Shown piece by piece: positions 9,105-18,741 of a stretch of 64,000 nt of DNA; position 1 is the stretch's first letter; every line of letters starts with the position of its first letter. This DNA is from Extensimonas vulgaris. GTDB taxonomy: Bacteria; Pseudomonadota; Gammaproteobacteria; Burkholderiales; Burkholderiaceae_C. Under the pieces are notes generated by a model, which saw nothing but the letters and a program-made list of their open reading frames with translations, did not search any database and was not told the origin of the DNA. The DNA lies in the NCBI RefSeq assembly GCF_003337425.1, contig NZ_QPJU01000001.1, positions 566,916-630,915 of the forward strand, given 5' to 3'. Position numbers and translations under genes: made by a program.

Positions 9105-9977
9105 ATGGACGCCACCACCCAACTCAACGAGCGGCGCCTTGCCGACGCCTGGGCCGAACTCTACGTCCAGGCACACAATGGCAACCCGCTGCATCCCGAT
9201 GCCAATCGCCTGGCTTTTGCCGATCCCGAATTCCTCTTTCGCCGCGAAACCCGCGGCATCCGCTTCCAGCTCGAGCTGCTCAAGCCCGACCTCGGCCAGA
9301 GCGAGCAGGGCATAGAAAACACCATCGTCGTCTACGGCAGCGCGCGCATCCTTGACCCCGAAGCAGCAGCGCAGCAACTCGCCGCAGCGCAGGCCGCGGG
9401 CGACGCCACCCGCATCGCCCAGGCCCAGCGCGCCGTACGCAATGCGCGCTACTATGAAGCCGCGCGCCGCTTCGCCACCCTCGTGGCGCAATACAGCGAG
9501 CGCCAGCGCCCGTCCGAGCGCATCTACATCTGCACGGGTGGTGGCCCCGGCATCATGGAAGCTGCGAACCGAGGTGCACACGAAACCGGCGCGCTCAACG
9601 TCGGCCTCAATATTTCGCTGCCGCACGAACAGCACCCCAACCCTTTCATCACGCCCTCGCTGAGCTTCAAGTTCCACTATTTCGCGCTGCGCAAGATGCA
9701 CTTCATGATGCGCGCCAAGGCCCTGCTCGCCTTTCCCGGCGGCTTTGGCACGCTCGACGAGCTCTTCGAAGTGCTGACCTTGGTGCAGACCAAAAAAGCC
9801 AAGCCCGTCCCCATCATCCTGTTCGGCAGCGACTACTGGAAGCGCCTGATCGACTTCGACGTGCTGGTCGAAGAAGGCATGGTGACGGCCGAAGACCTCG
9901 CACTGTTTCACTACAGCGACGATCCGCAACAGGCCTGGGAGCTCGTGCGCGACTTTTATGAGCTCTCGAAAGAGTAG
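9105..9977 (+). CDS. LOG-family (lysine-decarboxylase-like) nucleotide hydrolase candidate
   Basis: 290 residues. The LOG signatures are clear: CTGGGPGIMEAANRGA and FPGGFGTLDELFEVL, the phosphoribose-binding loop and catalytic region. Family members cleave nucleoside monophosphates to base plus ribose 5-phosphate (cytokinin activation or nucleotide salvage), not lysine decarboxylation. An N-terminal extension of about 60 residues precedes the Rossmann core starting at TIVVYGSARIL. It follows mltD by 27 bp. The substrate is not determined. Confidence 0.82.
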   Translation: MDATTQLNERRLADAWAELYVQAHNGNPLHPDANRLAFADPEFLFRRETRGIRFQLELLKPDLGQSEQGIENTIVVYGSARILDPEAAAQQLAAAQAAGDATRIAQAQRAVRNARYYEAARRFATLVAQYSERQRPSERIYICTGGGPGIMEAANRGAHETGALNVGLNISLPHEQHPNPFITPSLSFKFHYFALRKMHFMMRAKALLAFPGGFGTLDELFEVLTLVQTKKAKPVPIILFGSDYWKRLIDFDVLVEEGMVTAEDLALFHYSDDPQQAWELVRDFYELSKE

Positions 9978-10003
9978 CTGCTTACGCAGTATTCATCAGC
10001 GTT

Positions 10004-10023
10004 TTAGGCAATTTTATGCCTAA
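10004..10023. terminator. Short bidirectional hairpin between convergent genes
   Basis: TTAGGCA / TGCCTAA, a perfect 7-bp stem around ATTTTA, lies between the converging LOG gene and the hydroxyacid dehydrogenase. It overlaps the end of the latter by a few bases. The U-tract is poor, so termination strength is doubtful. Confidence 0.4.
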
Positions 10024-11024
10024 CCGTTGGTGTCGCTGCGCGGGCGCGGCTGGTTCACCGGCGTGAGCGGCCCGCGCCCGGCAAAGAACGCAATCAGGTT
10101 GTCCGCCGCGAGCTGCGCCATCGCCAGGCGCGTGGGCAGCGTGGCGCTGGCGATGTGCGGCGTCAGCACCACGTTGGGCACCTCGAGCAGGCCCGGATGC
10201 ACCTGCGGCTCGCCTTCGAACACGTCCAGGCCGGCGGCGGCGATGCGCCGCGTGCGCAGCGCCTCGGCCAGCGCCGCGTCATCGACGATGCCGCCGCGCG
10301 CGATGTTCACGAGCGTCGCCGTGGGCTTCATCAGCGCGAGTTCGGGCGCGCCTATGGTGTGGTGCGACTCGGGCGAGTAGGGCAGCACCAGCACCACGTG
10401 GTCGGCCGTGCGCAAGAGCTCCTCCTTGCCCACGTAATTCGCCTTGCATTCGGCCTCGACCTCGGGCGCGAGGCGCGAGCGGTTGTGGTAGATCACGCGC
10501 ATGCCAAAGCCGTACGCGCCGCCCCGGGCAATGGCCTGGCCTATGCGTCCCATGCCGATGATGCCCAGCGTGCTGCCGTGCACCTCGGCGCCCGCGAGCA
10601 AGTCGTAAGACCAGCGCCGCCACTGGCCCGCGCGCAAATAGCGCTCGCCCTCGGTCACGCGCCGCGCCGTCGCCAGCAGCAGCGCAAAGCCGAAATCGGC
10701 CGTCGTTTCGGTGAGCACGCCGGGCGCGTTCGTGCCCTGCACGCCCCCCGCGTCCATGGCCGCGAGGTCGAAGTTGTTGTAGCCCACGGCCATGTTCGCG
10801 ACGATGCGCAGGCGCGGGCAGGCCGCGAGCAGCGCAGCGTCGATGCGCTCGCTGCCTGTGGTGAGCGCGCCGTCCTTGTCGCGCAGGTGCGCCGCGAATT
10901 CGGCGGGCGACCAAATGTCGTCATGGACGTTCGCCTCGACCTCGAAGTGCTGCGCGAGGCGCTCGATCACTTCGGGAAAGATCGCGCGCGCCACGAGGAT
11001 GCGCGGTTTTTGCATTGCAGTCAT
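10020..11024 (-). CDS. D-2-hydroxyacid dehydrogenase (glyoxylate/hydroxypyruvate reductase type)
   Basis: 334 residues of the D-isomer 2-hydroxyacid dehydrogenase family. The NAD(P)-binding motif GIIGMGRIGQAIA is present. The catalytic triad is visible as Arg in NIARGG, Glu in DVFEGEP and His in LTPHIAS. Such enzymes reduce glyoxylate or hydroxypyruvate, or oxidise D-glycerate. Its start overlaps the stop of the upstream antiporter gene as ATGA, so the two form an operon. GhrB-like is the best guess; the exact substrate cannot be read from sequence. Confidence 0.85.
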   Translation of the reverse strand: MTAMQKPRILVARAIFPEVIERLAQHFEVEANVHDDIWSPAEFAAHLRDKDGALTTGSERIDAALLAACPRLRIVANMAVGYNNFDLAAMDAGGVQGTNAPGVLTETTADFGFALLLATARRVTEGERYLRAGQWRRWSYDLLAGAEVHGSTLGIIGMGRIGQAIARGGAYGFGMRVIYHNRSRLAPEVEAECKANYVGKEELLRTADHVVLVLPYSPESHHTIGAPELALMKPTATLVNIARGGIVDDAALAEALRTRRIAAAGLDVFEGEPQVHPGLLEVPNVVLTPHIASATLPTRLAMAQLAADNLIAFFAGRGPLTPVNQPRPRSDTNG

Positions 11025-12463
11025 AGGAAGCAGATCCAGGTCATGAGCAGAAACAAGGGCAGCAAGATGCCGCCCGACCAGAGCATGTAGCCGAAAAACC
11101 CCGGCATCGCAACCCCGCGGTCTTCGGCGATGGCCTTGACCATCAGGTTCGGTGCGTTGCCGATATACGAATTGGCGCCCATGAACACCGCACCGGCCGA
11201 AATCGCCGCGAGCGTAGGCGCGAGCGGCCCCATGAGCGTCGCCGCGTCGCCGCCTGCGGTGTGGAAAAAAACGAGGTAGGTCGGCGCGTTGTCGAGAAAC
11301 GAGCTCAGCGCCCCGCTGGCCCAGAAATACATGGCCGGATCGGGCGTGCCGTCGGCGCGCGTGACGGCGCCCACGATGGCCGCAAAAGGCCCCTGCGTGC
11401 CCGCCTGGAGCATGGCGATCACCGGCGTGATGGTCAGGAAAATGCCCGCAAACAGCTTGGCCACCTCCTGCATGGGCGCCCAGCCGAACTGGTTGTCCGC
11501 GTGCACCTGCGCGGGCGTGGCGCGCAGCGACAGCAGCGTGACCAGCACCAGCCCCCCGTCGCGCACCAGGCCCGGCAGTCCGAGCGGCACGCCTGCGAGC
11601 TCGAACACCACGGGCGACTTCCAGATACCCGAAAGCAGCACCAGCCCCACGATGGCCGCAAGCAGCGCCAGGTTGACCTTGCCCTCCAGCGCCAGAGCGT
11701 GCGTGTCGGGCGTGGGGTCGGTGGGTTGCAGCTCCTCGCGGCGGTGGTAGAACCAGCTGTCGAGCGCATAAAAAATCAGCAGCAGCGCGCCGACCAGAAA
11801 CAGCGCCTTGTCCCAGACGTGGCGCAATGTCCAGAAAAAATCCACGCCTTGCAGAAAACCCAGAAACAGCGGCGGATCGCCGAGCGGCGTGAGCGCACCA
11901 CCGGCATTCGAGACGATGAAGATGAAGAACACCACCACGTGCGCAACATGGCGCCGGTTGTCATTGGCGCGGATCAAAGGGCGGATCAGTAGCATGGACG
12001 CGCCCGTCGTGCCCATACAGCTCGCGAGCAGCGCGCCCGTGCCAAGCAGCGCCGTGTTCAACGCCGGGCTGCCGTGCAGGTTGCCACGCAGATAAATCCC
12101 GCCCGCCACGGTGAACAAGGCCGTGAGCAGGAGCACGAACGGCAGGTATTCGGCCAGCAGCGCATGCGCAAAAGCCGCCGTCGCAGCGCCCGGGCCGAAC
12201 ACCGCCGCGCAGGGCAGCAAAAACGCGAGCGCCCAGCCCGCCGCCACCTTGCCATAGTGGTGGTGCCAGAACAGCGGCGCCAGCAAAGGCAGCAGTGCGA
12301 TCGACAGCAGCATCCCTGCAAACGGCAGGCCCCACAGCGGCGAGAGGCTCGCCCCCTGGAGCTCGCCCGCGCATGCGAGGGCCGGCGCGACGCCCAAAAC
12401 ACCTCCCAGAACGGCGCCATAGACAGCACGGGCCGGCCACCTCCACCCACGGCGTTGGTTCAT
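11021..12463 (-). CDS. Sodium:proton antiporter / CitMHS-type ion transporter
   Basis: 480 residues with about eleven to twelve hydrophobic segments. Motifs SNAGGALTPLGDPPLFLGF and GANSYIGNAPNLMVKA are the paired hairpin-loop signatures of the ion-transporter superfamily that includes NhaD-type Na+/H+ antiporters. A cleavable-looking N-terminus (ending ALACAGE) precedes the core, as in some members. Inner membrane. It is co-transcribed with the 2-hydroxyacid dehydrogenase downstream, with a 4-base overlap. Na+/H+ exchange is the usual annotation; an organic-anion substrate is possible. Confidence 0.8.
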   Translation of the reverse strand: MNQRRGWRWPARAVYGAVLGGVLGVAPALACAGELQGASLSPLWGLPFAGMLLSIALLPLLAPLFWHHHYGKVAAGWALAFLLPCAAVFGPGAATAAFAHALLAEYLPFVLLLTALFTVAGGIYLRGNLHGSPALNTALLGTGALLASCMGTTGASMLLIRPLIRANDNRRHVAHVVVFFIFIVSNAGGALTPLGDPPLFLGFLQGVDFFWTLRHVWDKALFLVGALLLIFYALDSWFYHRREELQPTDPTPDTHALALEGKVNLALLAAIVGLVLLSGIWKSPVVFELAGVPLGLPGLVRDGGLVLVTLLSLRATPAQVHADNQFGWAPMQEVAKLFAGIFLTITPVIAMLQAGTQGPFAAIVGAVTRADGTPDPAMYFWASGALSSFLDNAPTYLVFFHTAGGDAATLMGPLAPTLAAISAGAVFMGANSYIGNAPNLMVKAIAEDRGVAMPGFFGYMLWSGGILLPLFLLMTWICFL

Positions 12464-12552
12464 CTTGTCTCCTCGTTCATGGTCGGCGGCGCTGCCATTT
12501 GGCCAGCATCAATTCATATTAAAAAATGCCTTTTGCGCTTATGTAGCAAGCG

Positions 12553-12718
12553 CTAGTGCAGTGTTTGATGCTTGATGCGACCAATAAAACCGATGGATTT
12601 TTGGTCTGGGCAAGGCGCAAACCGCAGCGATACCGGGTGGTATCGCGAGGATTTGCAACGCGGCCCAGGCCGAAAAGACGCGGTTTTATGTCGCAGATAG
12701 CGTCGAACACTGCACTAG
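12553..12718. repeat. CTAG-flanked long hairpin, second MITE-like family
   Basis: CTAGTGCAGTGTTTGATGC at the left pairs imperfectly with GCGTCGAACACTGCACTAG at the right, and pairing continues inward (ATAAAACCG / CGGTTTTAT) to a central GCGATACC / GGTATCGC palindrome. The whole 166 bp folds as one hairpin. CTAG at both ends matches the gloB element, but the sequence family is different. It lies between the antiporter promoter region and the thioesterase stop. Confidence 0.75.
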
Positions 12719-12739
12719 ATGCTATTTCTTATATAGCAA

Positions 12740-13204
12740 TCACGTGCGCAGCAATGGCTGCAGCGCCGCACGCAAAGGCTCAGGCAAGGGCACGGGGCGG
12801 CGCGTCGTGCGGTCCACATAGACGTGCACGAAATGCCCGGCCGCCGCCGTTTGCGGCGCGCCTTCGGCAAACAGCCCGACCTCGTAGCGCACGCTCGACC
12901 CACCGAGCCGCGCCACGCGCAGCCCAGCTTCGACGGTCTGCGGAAAGGCCAGCGGCGCGAAATAGTTGCACTGCGTCTCGACCACCAAGCCTATGGTCGC
13001 GCTGCGCTCGATGTCGAGCACGCCCTGCTCGATCAAATAAGCGTTCACGGCAGTATCAAACCAGCTGTAATAAACGACGTTGTTCACATGACCATAAACG
13101 TCGTTGTCCATCCAACGCGTACCAATGGCGCGAAAAACACGGTAGGCGCAGCGTGGCTCGGGTACAGGCCGCAGCGCGGCCGCAGGCATGGGGGATTCGC
13201 TCAT
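12740..13204 (-). CDS. Hotdog-fold acyl-CoA thioesterase (YbgC / 4-hydroxybenzoyl-CoA type)
   Basis: The core [23 protein letters not shown] contains the catalytic Asp of the hotdog thioesterase family, here in the order Asp-x-Tyr-Gly-His-Val-Asn-Asn. About 154 residues from MSESPMP, normal for the family. A GTG at 13240 has a better ribosome-binding stretch (GGGGGG) and would add 12 residues; the choice is open. Members hydrolyse short-chain or aromatic acyl-CoA thioesters in the cytoplasm. The substrate is unknown. Confidence 0.82.
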   Translation of the reverse strand: MSESPMPAAALRPVPEPRCAYRVFRAIGTRWMDNDVYGHVNNVVYYSWFDTAVNAYLIEQGVLDIERSATIGLVVETQCNYFAPLAFPQTVEAGLRVARLGGSSVRYEVGLFAEGAPQTAAAGHFVHVYVDRTTRRPVPLPEPLRAALQPLLRT

Positions 13205-13330
13205 GGCGGGCGATTCTGCCAAAAAGCGCAACGACTGCACGCGCAGGCCCCCCTTTGTGGGGCACGAGAGTGGAGCGGATCGGATCCGTCGGTGCAGATT
13301 TTTAGAAAACCATTTCTAAAACGCAAAAAA

Positions 13331-13405
13331 ATGCTGCACTGCAACAAATTTCTCTTGCAATCCGCCAGTAAGCCCCTAAAATTCGCCCCATGCTGCACTG
13401 CAACA
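13331..13405 (+). promoter_or_regulatory. Phasin promoter with two identical operator-like repeats
   Basis: ATGCTGCACTGCAACA occurs exactly twice, at 13331-13346 and 13390-13405, 59 bp apart. Between them lie TTGCAA (13355-13360) and TAAAAT (13377-13382) with a 16-bp spacer, a sigma-70 pair. One repeat flanks the -35, the other covers the likely start of transcription. PhaR repressors bind TGC/GCA-rich sites at phasin promoters, so this is a probable PhaR-controlled promoter (inference). Confidence 0.65.
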
Positions 13406-13477
13406 TGACTTTCGGTCAGGCCAGGGCAGAGTTTCTCAACCCTGGTCGTAAAGACTGGATTTTTTAGGAGATATCAA

Positions 13478-14026
13478 ATGTCGCTGACCCCTGAACAAGT
13501 CATGGCCACCCACAAAGCCAACATGGAAACCTTCTTCGGCTTGGCCAACAAAGCCTTTGATGGCATGGAAAAAATGGTGGAACTCAACCTGTCCACCTCG
13601 CGCGCTGCCTTGACCGATGTGGGCACGCAAATGCAGTCGATGCTGAGTGCCAAGGATCCGCAGGAGCTGCTCTCGCTGCAAACCAGCATGCTCCAGCCGC
13701 TGGCCGAAAAAATCGCCAGCTACAACCGCCAGATGTATGAAATCGCCTCGGCCACGAGCGCAGAATTCACCAAGACGCTCGAAGCCCAGGTTGCAGATGC
13801 GCAAAAGGCCTTCACCAATCTGATCGACAGCACCGCCAAGAACGCCCCTGCCGGCTCCGAAACCGCCGTGGCCGTGATGAAGAGCGCCGTGTCTGCCGCA
13901 ACCAACGCCTTCGAATCGATGCAAAAAGCCGTCAAGCAAGCCACTGACATGGCCCAAGCCAACATCAGCGCCGTGGCCGAGACGGCCGCCGACGCCGCCA
14001 AATCGGCGGCTCCGCGCAAGCGTTGA
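13478..14026 (+). CDS. phaP: Phasin family protein (PHB granule-associated)
   Basis: 182 residues, nearly all helix-forming, with the PhaP pattern: an N-terminal region starting [33 protein letters not shown] split by function, then amphipathic heptads and an Ala/Lys-rich tail ending APRKR. Phasins coat polyhydroxybutyrate granules and set their number and size. AGGAGA precedes the ATG. An upstream double operator and a downstream terminator make it a single-gene unit. phaB lies elsewhere in the window. Confidence 0.88.
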   Translation: MSLTPEQVMATHKANMETFFGLANKAFDGMEKMVELNLSTSRAALTDVGTQMQSMLSAKDPQELLSLQTSMLQPLAEKIASYNRQMYEIASATSAEFTKTLEAQVADAQKAFTNLIDSTAKNAPAGSETAVAVMKSAVSAATNAFESMQKAVKQATDMAQANISAVAETAADAAKSAAPRKR

Positions 14027-14150
14027 GCCAAGCATCGATCCAGCAGCCCAACGTAGCCTCTTGAATCCGCGCCCATAGCCCCGATTTCAAGAAGGCTCCA
14101 ACAGTTGTCTCCTTGGATCCTCTCGAAACCCCGTTTCAGGGATCCTTTAC

Positions 14151-14178
14151 AGCCCGGCCCCGTGCCGGGCTCTTTTTT
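14151..14178 (+). terminator. Rho-independent terminator of the phasin gene
   Basis: AGCCCGGC / GCCGGGCT, a perfect 8-bp stem with a 5-base loop, is followed by CTTTTTT. A smaller hairpin (GAAAC CCC GTTTC) precedes it. Confidence 0.85.
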
Positions 14179-14210
14179 GGCTTTTTGCCATCCGGGCTCG
14201 CGGCGGCCCC

Positions 14211-15698
14211 TCAGCGTTGCGCCAGGGTTTTGTATACGCCGCAGCCCAGGTACAGGTCGCCGATGCGCGTGACGAACGACATCTTGGTCTGCACTGCCCC
14301 GGTCAATGGGTTGGTAATGTCGTACTCCACCCACCCTGGCCCTCGATCTGCCTGCGCAATGATGTCGTGCAGCAAGCGCTCCCCGTCCACACCGGGAATG
14401 TCTTGCACCCTCGTGCCCACTTTGGCCGGATTGCCACCAAAGGCGAGGTAGGCGCCGGAGGCATCGAGCACGAACACATACATGTCGCGGTCGTGGTAAG
14501 GCTCACCGGGGTCGGTGATGCGACGCAAAAATGCCTCGCGCGTACTGCTTTTGGCGAGCGCCACGGCTTTGTGCACCAATGCCATGGCTTCATCGGCCGT
14601 GCCTTGCTGCAGGCGAAACGTGGACACTGCCTGCAACAAAGCCGCTGCCCGACTTTGCAGCGCCTGTGCCTGCGCAACGGCGTGCTGCGCCATTTGCGCA
14701 TTGTCTTGCGTGATTTGATCGAGTTGCTGCACGGCCAGATTGACTTCATGCAGGCCGGAACTTTGCTCGGCGCTCGAATGAGAAATTTCGCTCATGCTGG
14801 CAGCCACGCGATGCATGCCCTCCGCCATGGCGGCGATGCCCGTGCCCGTCTTGCGGATGAGGCCGGAACTCGCCTCCACCTGCCGCACCGACTCCTGGAT
14901 GAGGGCGCGAATCTCGCGAGCGGCATCGCTCGAACGTTGTGCGAGCGTGCGCACCTCGGTCGCCACCACGGCAAAACCACGTCCCTGCGCGCCTGCTCTG
15001 GCCGCCTCGATGGCGGCGTTGAGCGCCAGGATATTGGTTTGAAACGCAATGCCGTCGATCACCCCAATGATCTCGGCCATGCGGCGTGCGCCGTGCTGGA
15101 TCGCCTGCACCGATTCGACCGCTTGCGCCATGGCCTGGGCCCCCTCGTCGGCCGCCTGGCGCACCTGGGCCGCGCGCCGATCGGCATCCTGCGTGATTTG
15201 CGCATTGTTCTGCACCGCGGACGCCAGCTGCTGCACGCTGCTGGCCGTTTCTTCGAGGCTGCTTGCCTGCTCTTCGGTGCGCTCGGCCAGCGCACGGTTG
15301 CCCTGGGCCAGACTCTGGCCACCCTGGCTCACGAGCGCGGCATTGCTGCGGATGTCGGCCACCATGGCAGAAAGCGTACGCACCATGCGCTCCAGCAGCT
15401 GCGCCAACGCGCCTGCTTCATCCCGCCCACCGGTATCCGCACGCACCGCCAAATCCCCCTGCATTGCGCGCTCCAAGGCACGCGCCAGCGCGGCGAGATC
15501 GCGCGCAAGACTCAGGTACAAAGCCACAAACCAATACAGCCCCAGCACAGCCCCGGCAAGCAGGCCCCACCAGCCCAGGCCCAGCATGGCAAGTGCCATA
15601 CCCGCGAGCCAAGCCCCGCCCGATACAAGCAATTTCCCCGGCAAATGCAGACGGCGCATGAGCCTCAGCCCCGGAGCAAACAAAAAATATCCTGGCAT
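14211..15698 (-). CDS. Methyl-accepting chemotaxis-type receptor with a C-terminal sensor domain
   Basis: 495 residues. Two membrane segments lie close together at about residues 24-62 with almost no periplasmic loop. A HAMP-like stretch follows, then a long MCP signalling coiled coil with the tip sequence [23 protein letters not shown] signature. The last 120 residues (from about 375) look like a Cache-type sensor ([28 protein letters not shown]) placed after the signalling domain, so sensing is probably cytoplasmic. It would signal to CheA/CheW. The ligand is unknown. Confidence 0.82.
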   Translation of the reverse strand: MPGYFLFAPGLRLMRRLHLPGKLLVSGGAWLAGMALAMLGLGWWGLLAGAVLGLYWFVALYLSLARDLAALARALERAMQGDLAVRADTGGRDEAGALAQLLERMVRTLSAMVADIRSNAALVSQGGQSLAQGNRALAERTEEQASSLEETASSVQQLASAVQNNAQITQDADRRAAQVRQAADEGAQAMAQAVESVQAIQHGARRMAEIIGVIDGIAFQTNILALNAAIEAARAGAQGRGFAVVATEVRTLAQRSSDAAREIRALIQESVRQVEASSGLIRKTGTGIAAMAEGMHRVAASMSEISHSSAEQSSGLHEVNLAVQQLDQITQDNAQMAQHAVAQAQALQSRAAALLQAVSTFRLQQGTADEAMALVHKAVALAKSSTREAFLRRITDPGEPYHDRDMYVFVLDASGAYLAFGGNPAKVGTRVQDIPGVDGERLLHDIIAQADRGPGWVEYDITNPLTGAVQTKMSFVTRIGDLYLGCGVYKTLAQR

Positions 15699-15736
15699 GA
15701 CGTCTCCTGATCTGGCGCAAGCATGTCAGCCGAAAC

Positions 15737-16699
15737 TTACACAAACTTACACGACATGGGGTTCGGCAAAACTCCGCTGTCGCGCTTCATCCGGCTGCGC
15801 CCCGGCAGGGTCTCGCCCAGAAAGTCCAGAAAACAGCGCACCGCGGGCAGCAAGCCGCGGCGTGACGGGAAGACGGCGTGCACGATGCCCGGCGGCGGCG
15901 CCCACTCGGGCAGCAGGTGCACAAGACGGCCGGCGCGCACTTCGTCGGCGCACAGATAGTCGGGCAGCCAGCACATGCCCACACCCGCGAGCGCGGCGAG
16001 CTTGAGCGTGAGCAGGTCATCGACCACATAGCGCGGCGCATACTGCAGGCTGTGTTCGCGCCCGCCCGGCCCGAGCAGGCGCAGCGTGCAGCGCCCATCG
16101 ACAGCCGACATGGCGATGCTGTCGAGCTGCGCGAGCGCTTCGAGCGTCTGGGGCGTGCCCTGGCGCGCGAGCAGGGCCGGGCTCGCGACGAGGATCTGGT
16201 GCGCATCGTCGAGCCGCTTGACGACCATGCTGCCGCTGTCGTCGAGCGTGGGACGCACGCGCAGCGCCACGTCCAAGCCCTCTTCGATCAGGTTGACCAC
16301 GCGGTTGCTGACCTGCATCTCCACACGCACCTCGGGGTAGCGCGCCAGAAAATCGGGCATGAGCTCGCCCAGGACGGTCTGCGCGAGCGTCACCGGACAG
16401 CTCACGCGCACGGTGCCGCGCGGCGCGGTTTGTACCTGGGCCACGGTGTCCGCCGCCGCCTGCGCCGCAGCGCGCAAGTCCTGGCAATGGCGCAGGTAGG
16501 CTGCGCCCACCTCGGTGAGCGCAAGCCGCCGCGTGCTGCGCTGCAACAGGCGCACACCGAGCGCGGCTTCGAGCGCAGCCACGCGGCGTGACAGGCTGGA
16601 CGTGGGCATTCCGAGCGCCCGCGCGGCCGCGGCAAAACTGCCACGCTCCACCACTTCGGCAAAGTAGCGCATGTCGTTGAGGTCTGGCAGTTGTGGCAT
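15737..16699 (-). CDS. LysR-family transcriptional regulator
   Basis: 320 residues. An N-terminal winged helix ([21 protein letters not shown], then [11 protein letters not shown]) is followed by a periplasmic-binding-protein-like effector domain. It is divergent from the azoreductase gene, with a perfect inverted repeat between the two starts, the common layout for a LysR regulator and its target. The effector is unknown; quinones or azo compounds are a guess from the neighbour. Confidence 0.88.
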   Translation of the reverse strand: MPQLPDLNDMRYFAEVVERGSFAAAARALGMPTSSLSRRVAALEAALGVRLLQRSTRRLALTEVGAAYLRHCQDLRAAAQAAADTVAQVQTAPRGTVRVSCPVTLAQTVLGELMPDFLARYPEVRVEMQVSNRVVNLIEEGLDVALRVRPTLDDSGSMVVKRLDDAHQILVASPALLARQGTPQTLEALAQLDSIAMSAVDGRCTLRLLGPGGREHSLQYAPRYVVDDLLTLKLAALAGVGMCWLPDYLCADEVRAGRLVHLLPEWAPPPGIVHAVFPSRRGLLPAVRCFLDFLGETLPGRSRMKRDSGVLPNPMSCKFV

Positions 16700-16704
16700 G
16701 GCTC

Positions 16705-16726
16705 ATCGTTCCAAAAATGGAACGAT
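16705..16726. promoter_or_regulatory. Inverted repeat operator between lysR and azoR
   Basis: ATCGTTCCA-AAAA-TGGAACGAT is a perfect 9-bp inverted repeat with a 4-base spacer. It starts 6 bases upstream of the LysR start codon and about 90 bases upstream of the azoreductase ATG. It is the likely binding site of the LysR protein, repressing its own gene. Confidence 0.65.
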
Positions 16727-16815
16727 ACCGTGCATTTCTGCGGTCTTGTCGATTTCCAGAGCGAATCCCACAATATTCACCAGCCATTTTTGCTTTTTCA
16801 CTTCAGGAGAACACC

Positions 16816-17430
16816 ATGCGATTGCTTCACGTCGATTCCGCCATCACCGGCGCTGCCTCTGTCTCGCGCCAGCTCAGCGCAAAAATCGTCGCGGCCTGGC
16901 AGGCCAGCCACCCTGGCACCGAGGTCGAATACCTGGACCTGGTGGCGCAGCCTCCGGGCGACTTCACCATGGACGCGATGTCGCTGCGCCTGGGCCAGAG
17001 CGAGGGCCTGAGCGAAGCGCAAAAGCGCGAAAACGCCATCACCGAGCGCCTGGTGCGCCAGTTTCTCGCGGCCGACGTGGTCGTGCTCGGCGCACCCATG
17101 TACAACTTCACCATTCCTACCCAGCTCAAGGCCTGGATAGACCGCCTCGCGCAGCCGGGCTACACCTTCCACTACACAGCCAACGGCCCTGAAGGGCTGG
17201 CCAAGGGCAAGACGGTGCTCATCGCCTCGAGCCGCGGCGGCGTGTATTCGACCAGCGACACGGGCCGCGCCATGGATCACCAGGAAAGCTACCTGCAGAC
17301 CGTGCTGGGTTTTTTTGGCATCACCGACATCCGCATCGTGCGCGCCGAAGGCGTGGCCATGGGTGACGAGGCCCGCGCGCAGGCGCTGGCCGCAGCCGAA
17401 CAGGCGATCCGCACGCACACCGCAGCCTGA
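16816..17430 (+). CDS. azoR: FMN-dependent NADH:quinone / azo oxidoreductase
   Basis: 204 residues of the flavodoxin-like AzoR family: [10 protein letters not shown] at the phosphate-binding start, [19 protein letters not shown] in the FMN/dimer region and SSRGGVYS. The dimer reduces azo dyes and quinones with NADH via FMN in the cytoplasm. The ATG is preceded by AGGAG, which decides against the longer open frame reaching 16693. Probably regulated by the divergent LysR gene. Confidence 0.9.
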   Translation: MRLLHVDSAITGAASVSRQLSAKIVAAWQASHPGTEVEYLDLVAQPPGDFTMDAMSLRLGQSEGLSEAQKRENAITERLVRQFLAADVVVLGAPMYNFTIPTQLKAWIDRLAQPGYTFHYTANGPEGLAKGKTVLIASSRGGVYSTSDTGRAMDHQESYLQTVLGFFGITDIRIVRAEGVAMGDEARAQALAAAEQAIRTHTAA

Positions 17431-17499
17431 GAGCAGGCAAACAGAGCAGAGGGCGCTGGGCGTGATCGGGCCGCATGCAGCGCGCGATAATCCGCGCCC

Positions 17500-18723
17500 A
17501 TGAATCCCCTGCTCTCGCGCCTGCAGCCCTACCCTTTCGAGCGGCTCAAGCAACTCTTTGCGGATGTCACGCCCGCGCCCAACTATCGCCCGATCAGCCT
17601 GGGCATAGGCGAACCGCGCCACGCCACCCCGCAGTTCATCAAAGACGCCTTGTGCGCACACACGGACGGCCTGGCGAGCTACCCCGCCACGGCCGGCGAG
17701 CCGCGCCTGCGCGCTGCGTTCACCGACTGGCTCGCGCGCCGCTATGGCCTGCAGCTCGACCCGGCCACGCAGGTGCTGCCCGTGAACGGCTCGCGCGAGG
17801 CGTTGTTTGCGTTCGCGCAGACGGTGATCGACGCATCCAAGAGCAAAGGCTTGCCCGAAGACGCGCCCATCGTGGTCTGCCCGAACCCGTTTTACCAAAT
17901 CTACGAAGGCGCGGCCCTGCTCGCGGGCGCGACGCCGCACTACGTGCCGAGCCTGCCCGAGCGCAACTTTGCCGTCGATTGGGACAGCGTGCCCGAAAGC
18001 GTATGGCGGCGCACGCAGCTCGTCTATGTGTGCTCGCCGGGCAACCCCACGGGCGCCGTGATGCCGCTCACGGAATGGGAAAAGCTCTTTGCCCTGAGCG
18101 AGCGCCACGGCTTTGTGATCGCCTCGGATGAGTGCTATAGCGAGATTTACTTCCAGGGCGAGCCGCCGCTGGGGGGCCTGCAGGCCGCAGAGCGCCTGGG
18201 GCGCAGCAGCTTCAAAAACCTCATGGCCTTCACGAGCCTGTCCAAGCGCAGCAACGTGCCGGGCCTGCGCAGCGGCTTCGTCGCGGGCGACGCCGAGCTG
18301 ATCCGCGCCTTTTTGCTCTACCGCACCTACCACGGCGGGGCCATGGGGCCCGCGGTGCAAGCCGCGAGCATTGCCGCCTGGAGCGACGAGCAGCACGTGG
18401 CAGAAAACCGCGCGCTGTACCGGCAAAAGTTTGCCGAAGTGACGCCGCTGCTCGCGCAGGTGATGGACGTGCGCCTGCCAGACGCGGGCTTTTACCTGTG
18501 GGCCGGCGTGCCCGCGGCGCTCGGCCTCAGCGACACGGCCTTCGCGCGCGAGCTGCTGGCTCAATACAATGTGACGGTGCTGCCCGGCAGCTACCTGGCG
18601 CGAGAAGTGGCCGGCAGCAACCCCGGCGCGCAGCGCGTGCGCATGGCCCTCGTGGCCGAGACCAGCGAATGCCTAGAGGCCGCCCAGCGCATCGTGCAAT
18701 TCATCCAATCCCATTCCACCTGA
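17500..18723 (+). CDS. dapC: Succinyldiaminopimelate transaminase
   Basis: 407 residues, a fold-type I PLP aminotransferase. Visible motifs: SPGNPTGAVMP, SDECYSEIYF (Asp and Tyr contacting PLP) and the Schiff-base lysine in SLSKRSNVPGLRSGF. It converts N-succinyl-2-amino-6-ketopimelate and glutamate to N-succinyl-LL-diaminopimelate. It starts a run with dapD and dapE in the same lysine/peptidoglycan pathway. dapD follows after 18 bp. Confidence 0.9.
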   Translation: MNPLLSRLQPYPFERLKQLFADVTPAPNYRPISLGIGEPRHATPQFIKDALCAHTDGLASYPATAGEPRLRAAFTDWLARRYGLQLDPATQVLPVNGSREALFAFAQTVIDASKSKGLPEDAPIVVCPNPFYQIYEGAALLAGATPHYVPSLPERNFAVDWDSVPESVWRRTQLVYVCSPGNPTGAVMPLTEWEKLFALSERHGFVIASDECYSEIYFQGEPPLGGLQAAERLGRSSFKNLMAFTSLSKRSNVPGLRSGFVAGDAELIRAFLLYRTYHGGAMGPAVQAASIAAWSDEQHVAENRALYRQKFAEVTPLLAQVMDVRLPDAGFYLWAGVPAALGLSDTAFARELLAQYNVTVLPGSYLAREVAGSNPGAQRVRMALVAETSECLEAAQRIVQFIQSHST

Positions 18724-18741
18724 GCCTTCCGCTTGATTTTC

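Noticed and set aside
7620..9929. A 769-codon minus-strand frame opposite mltD and the LOG gene
   Set aside because: Mirror of GC-rich coding sequence: His/Ala/Gly-rich, no domain, no ribosome-binding site, opposite to two clearly recognised genes.
16798..18564. A 588-codon minus-strand frame opposite azoR and dapC
   Set aside because: Antisense shadow of two recognised enzymes; composition is Arg/His-rich without any motif.
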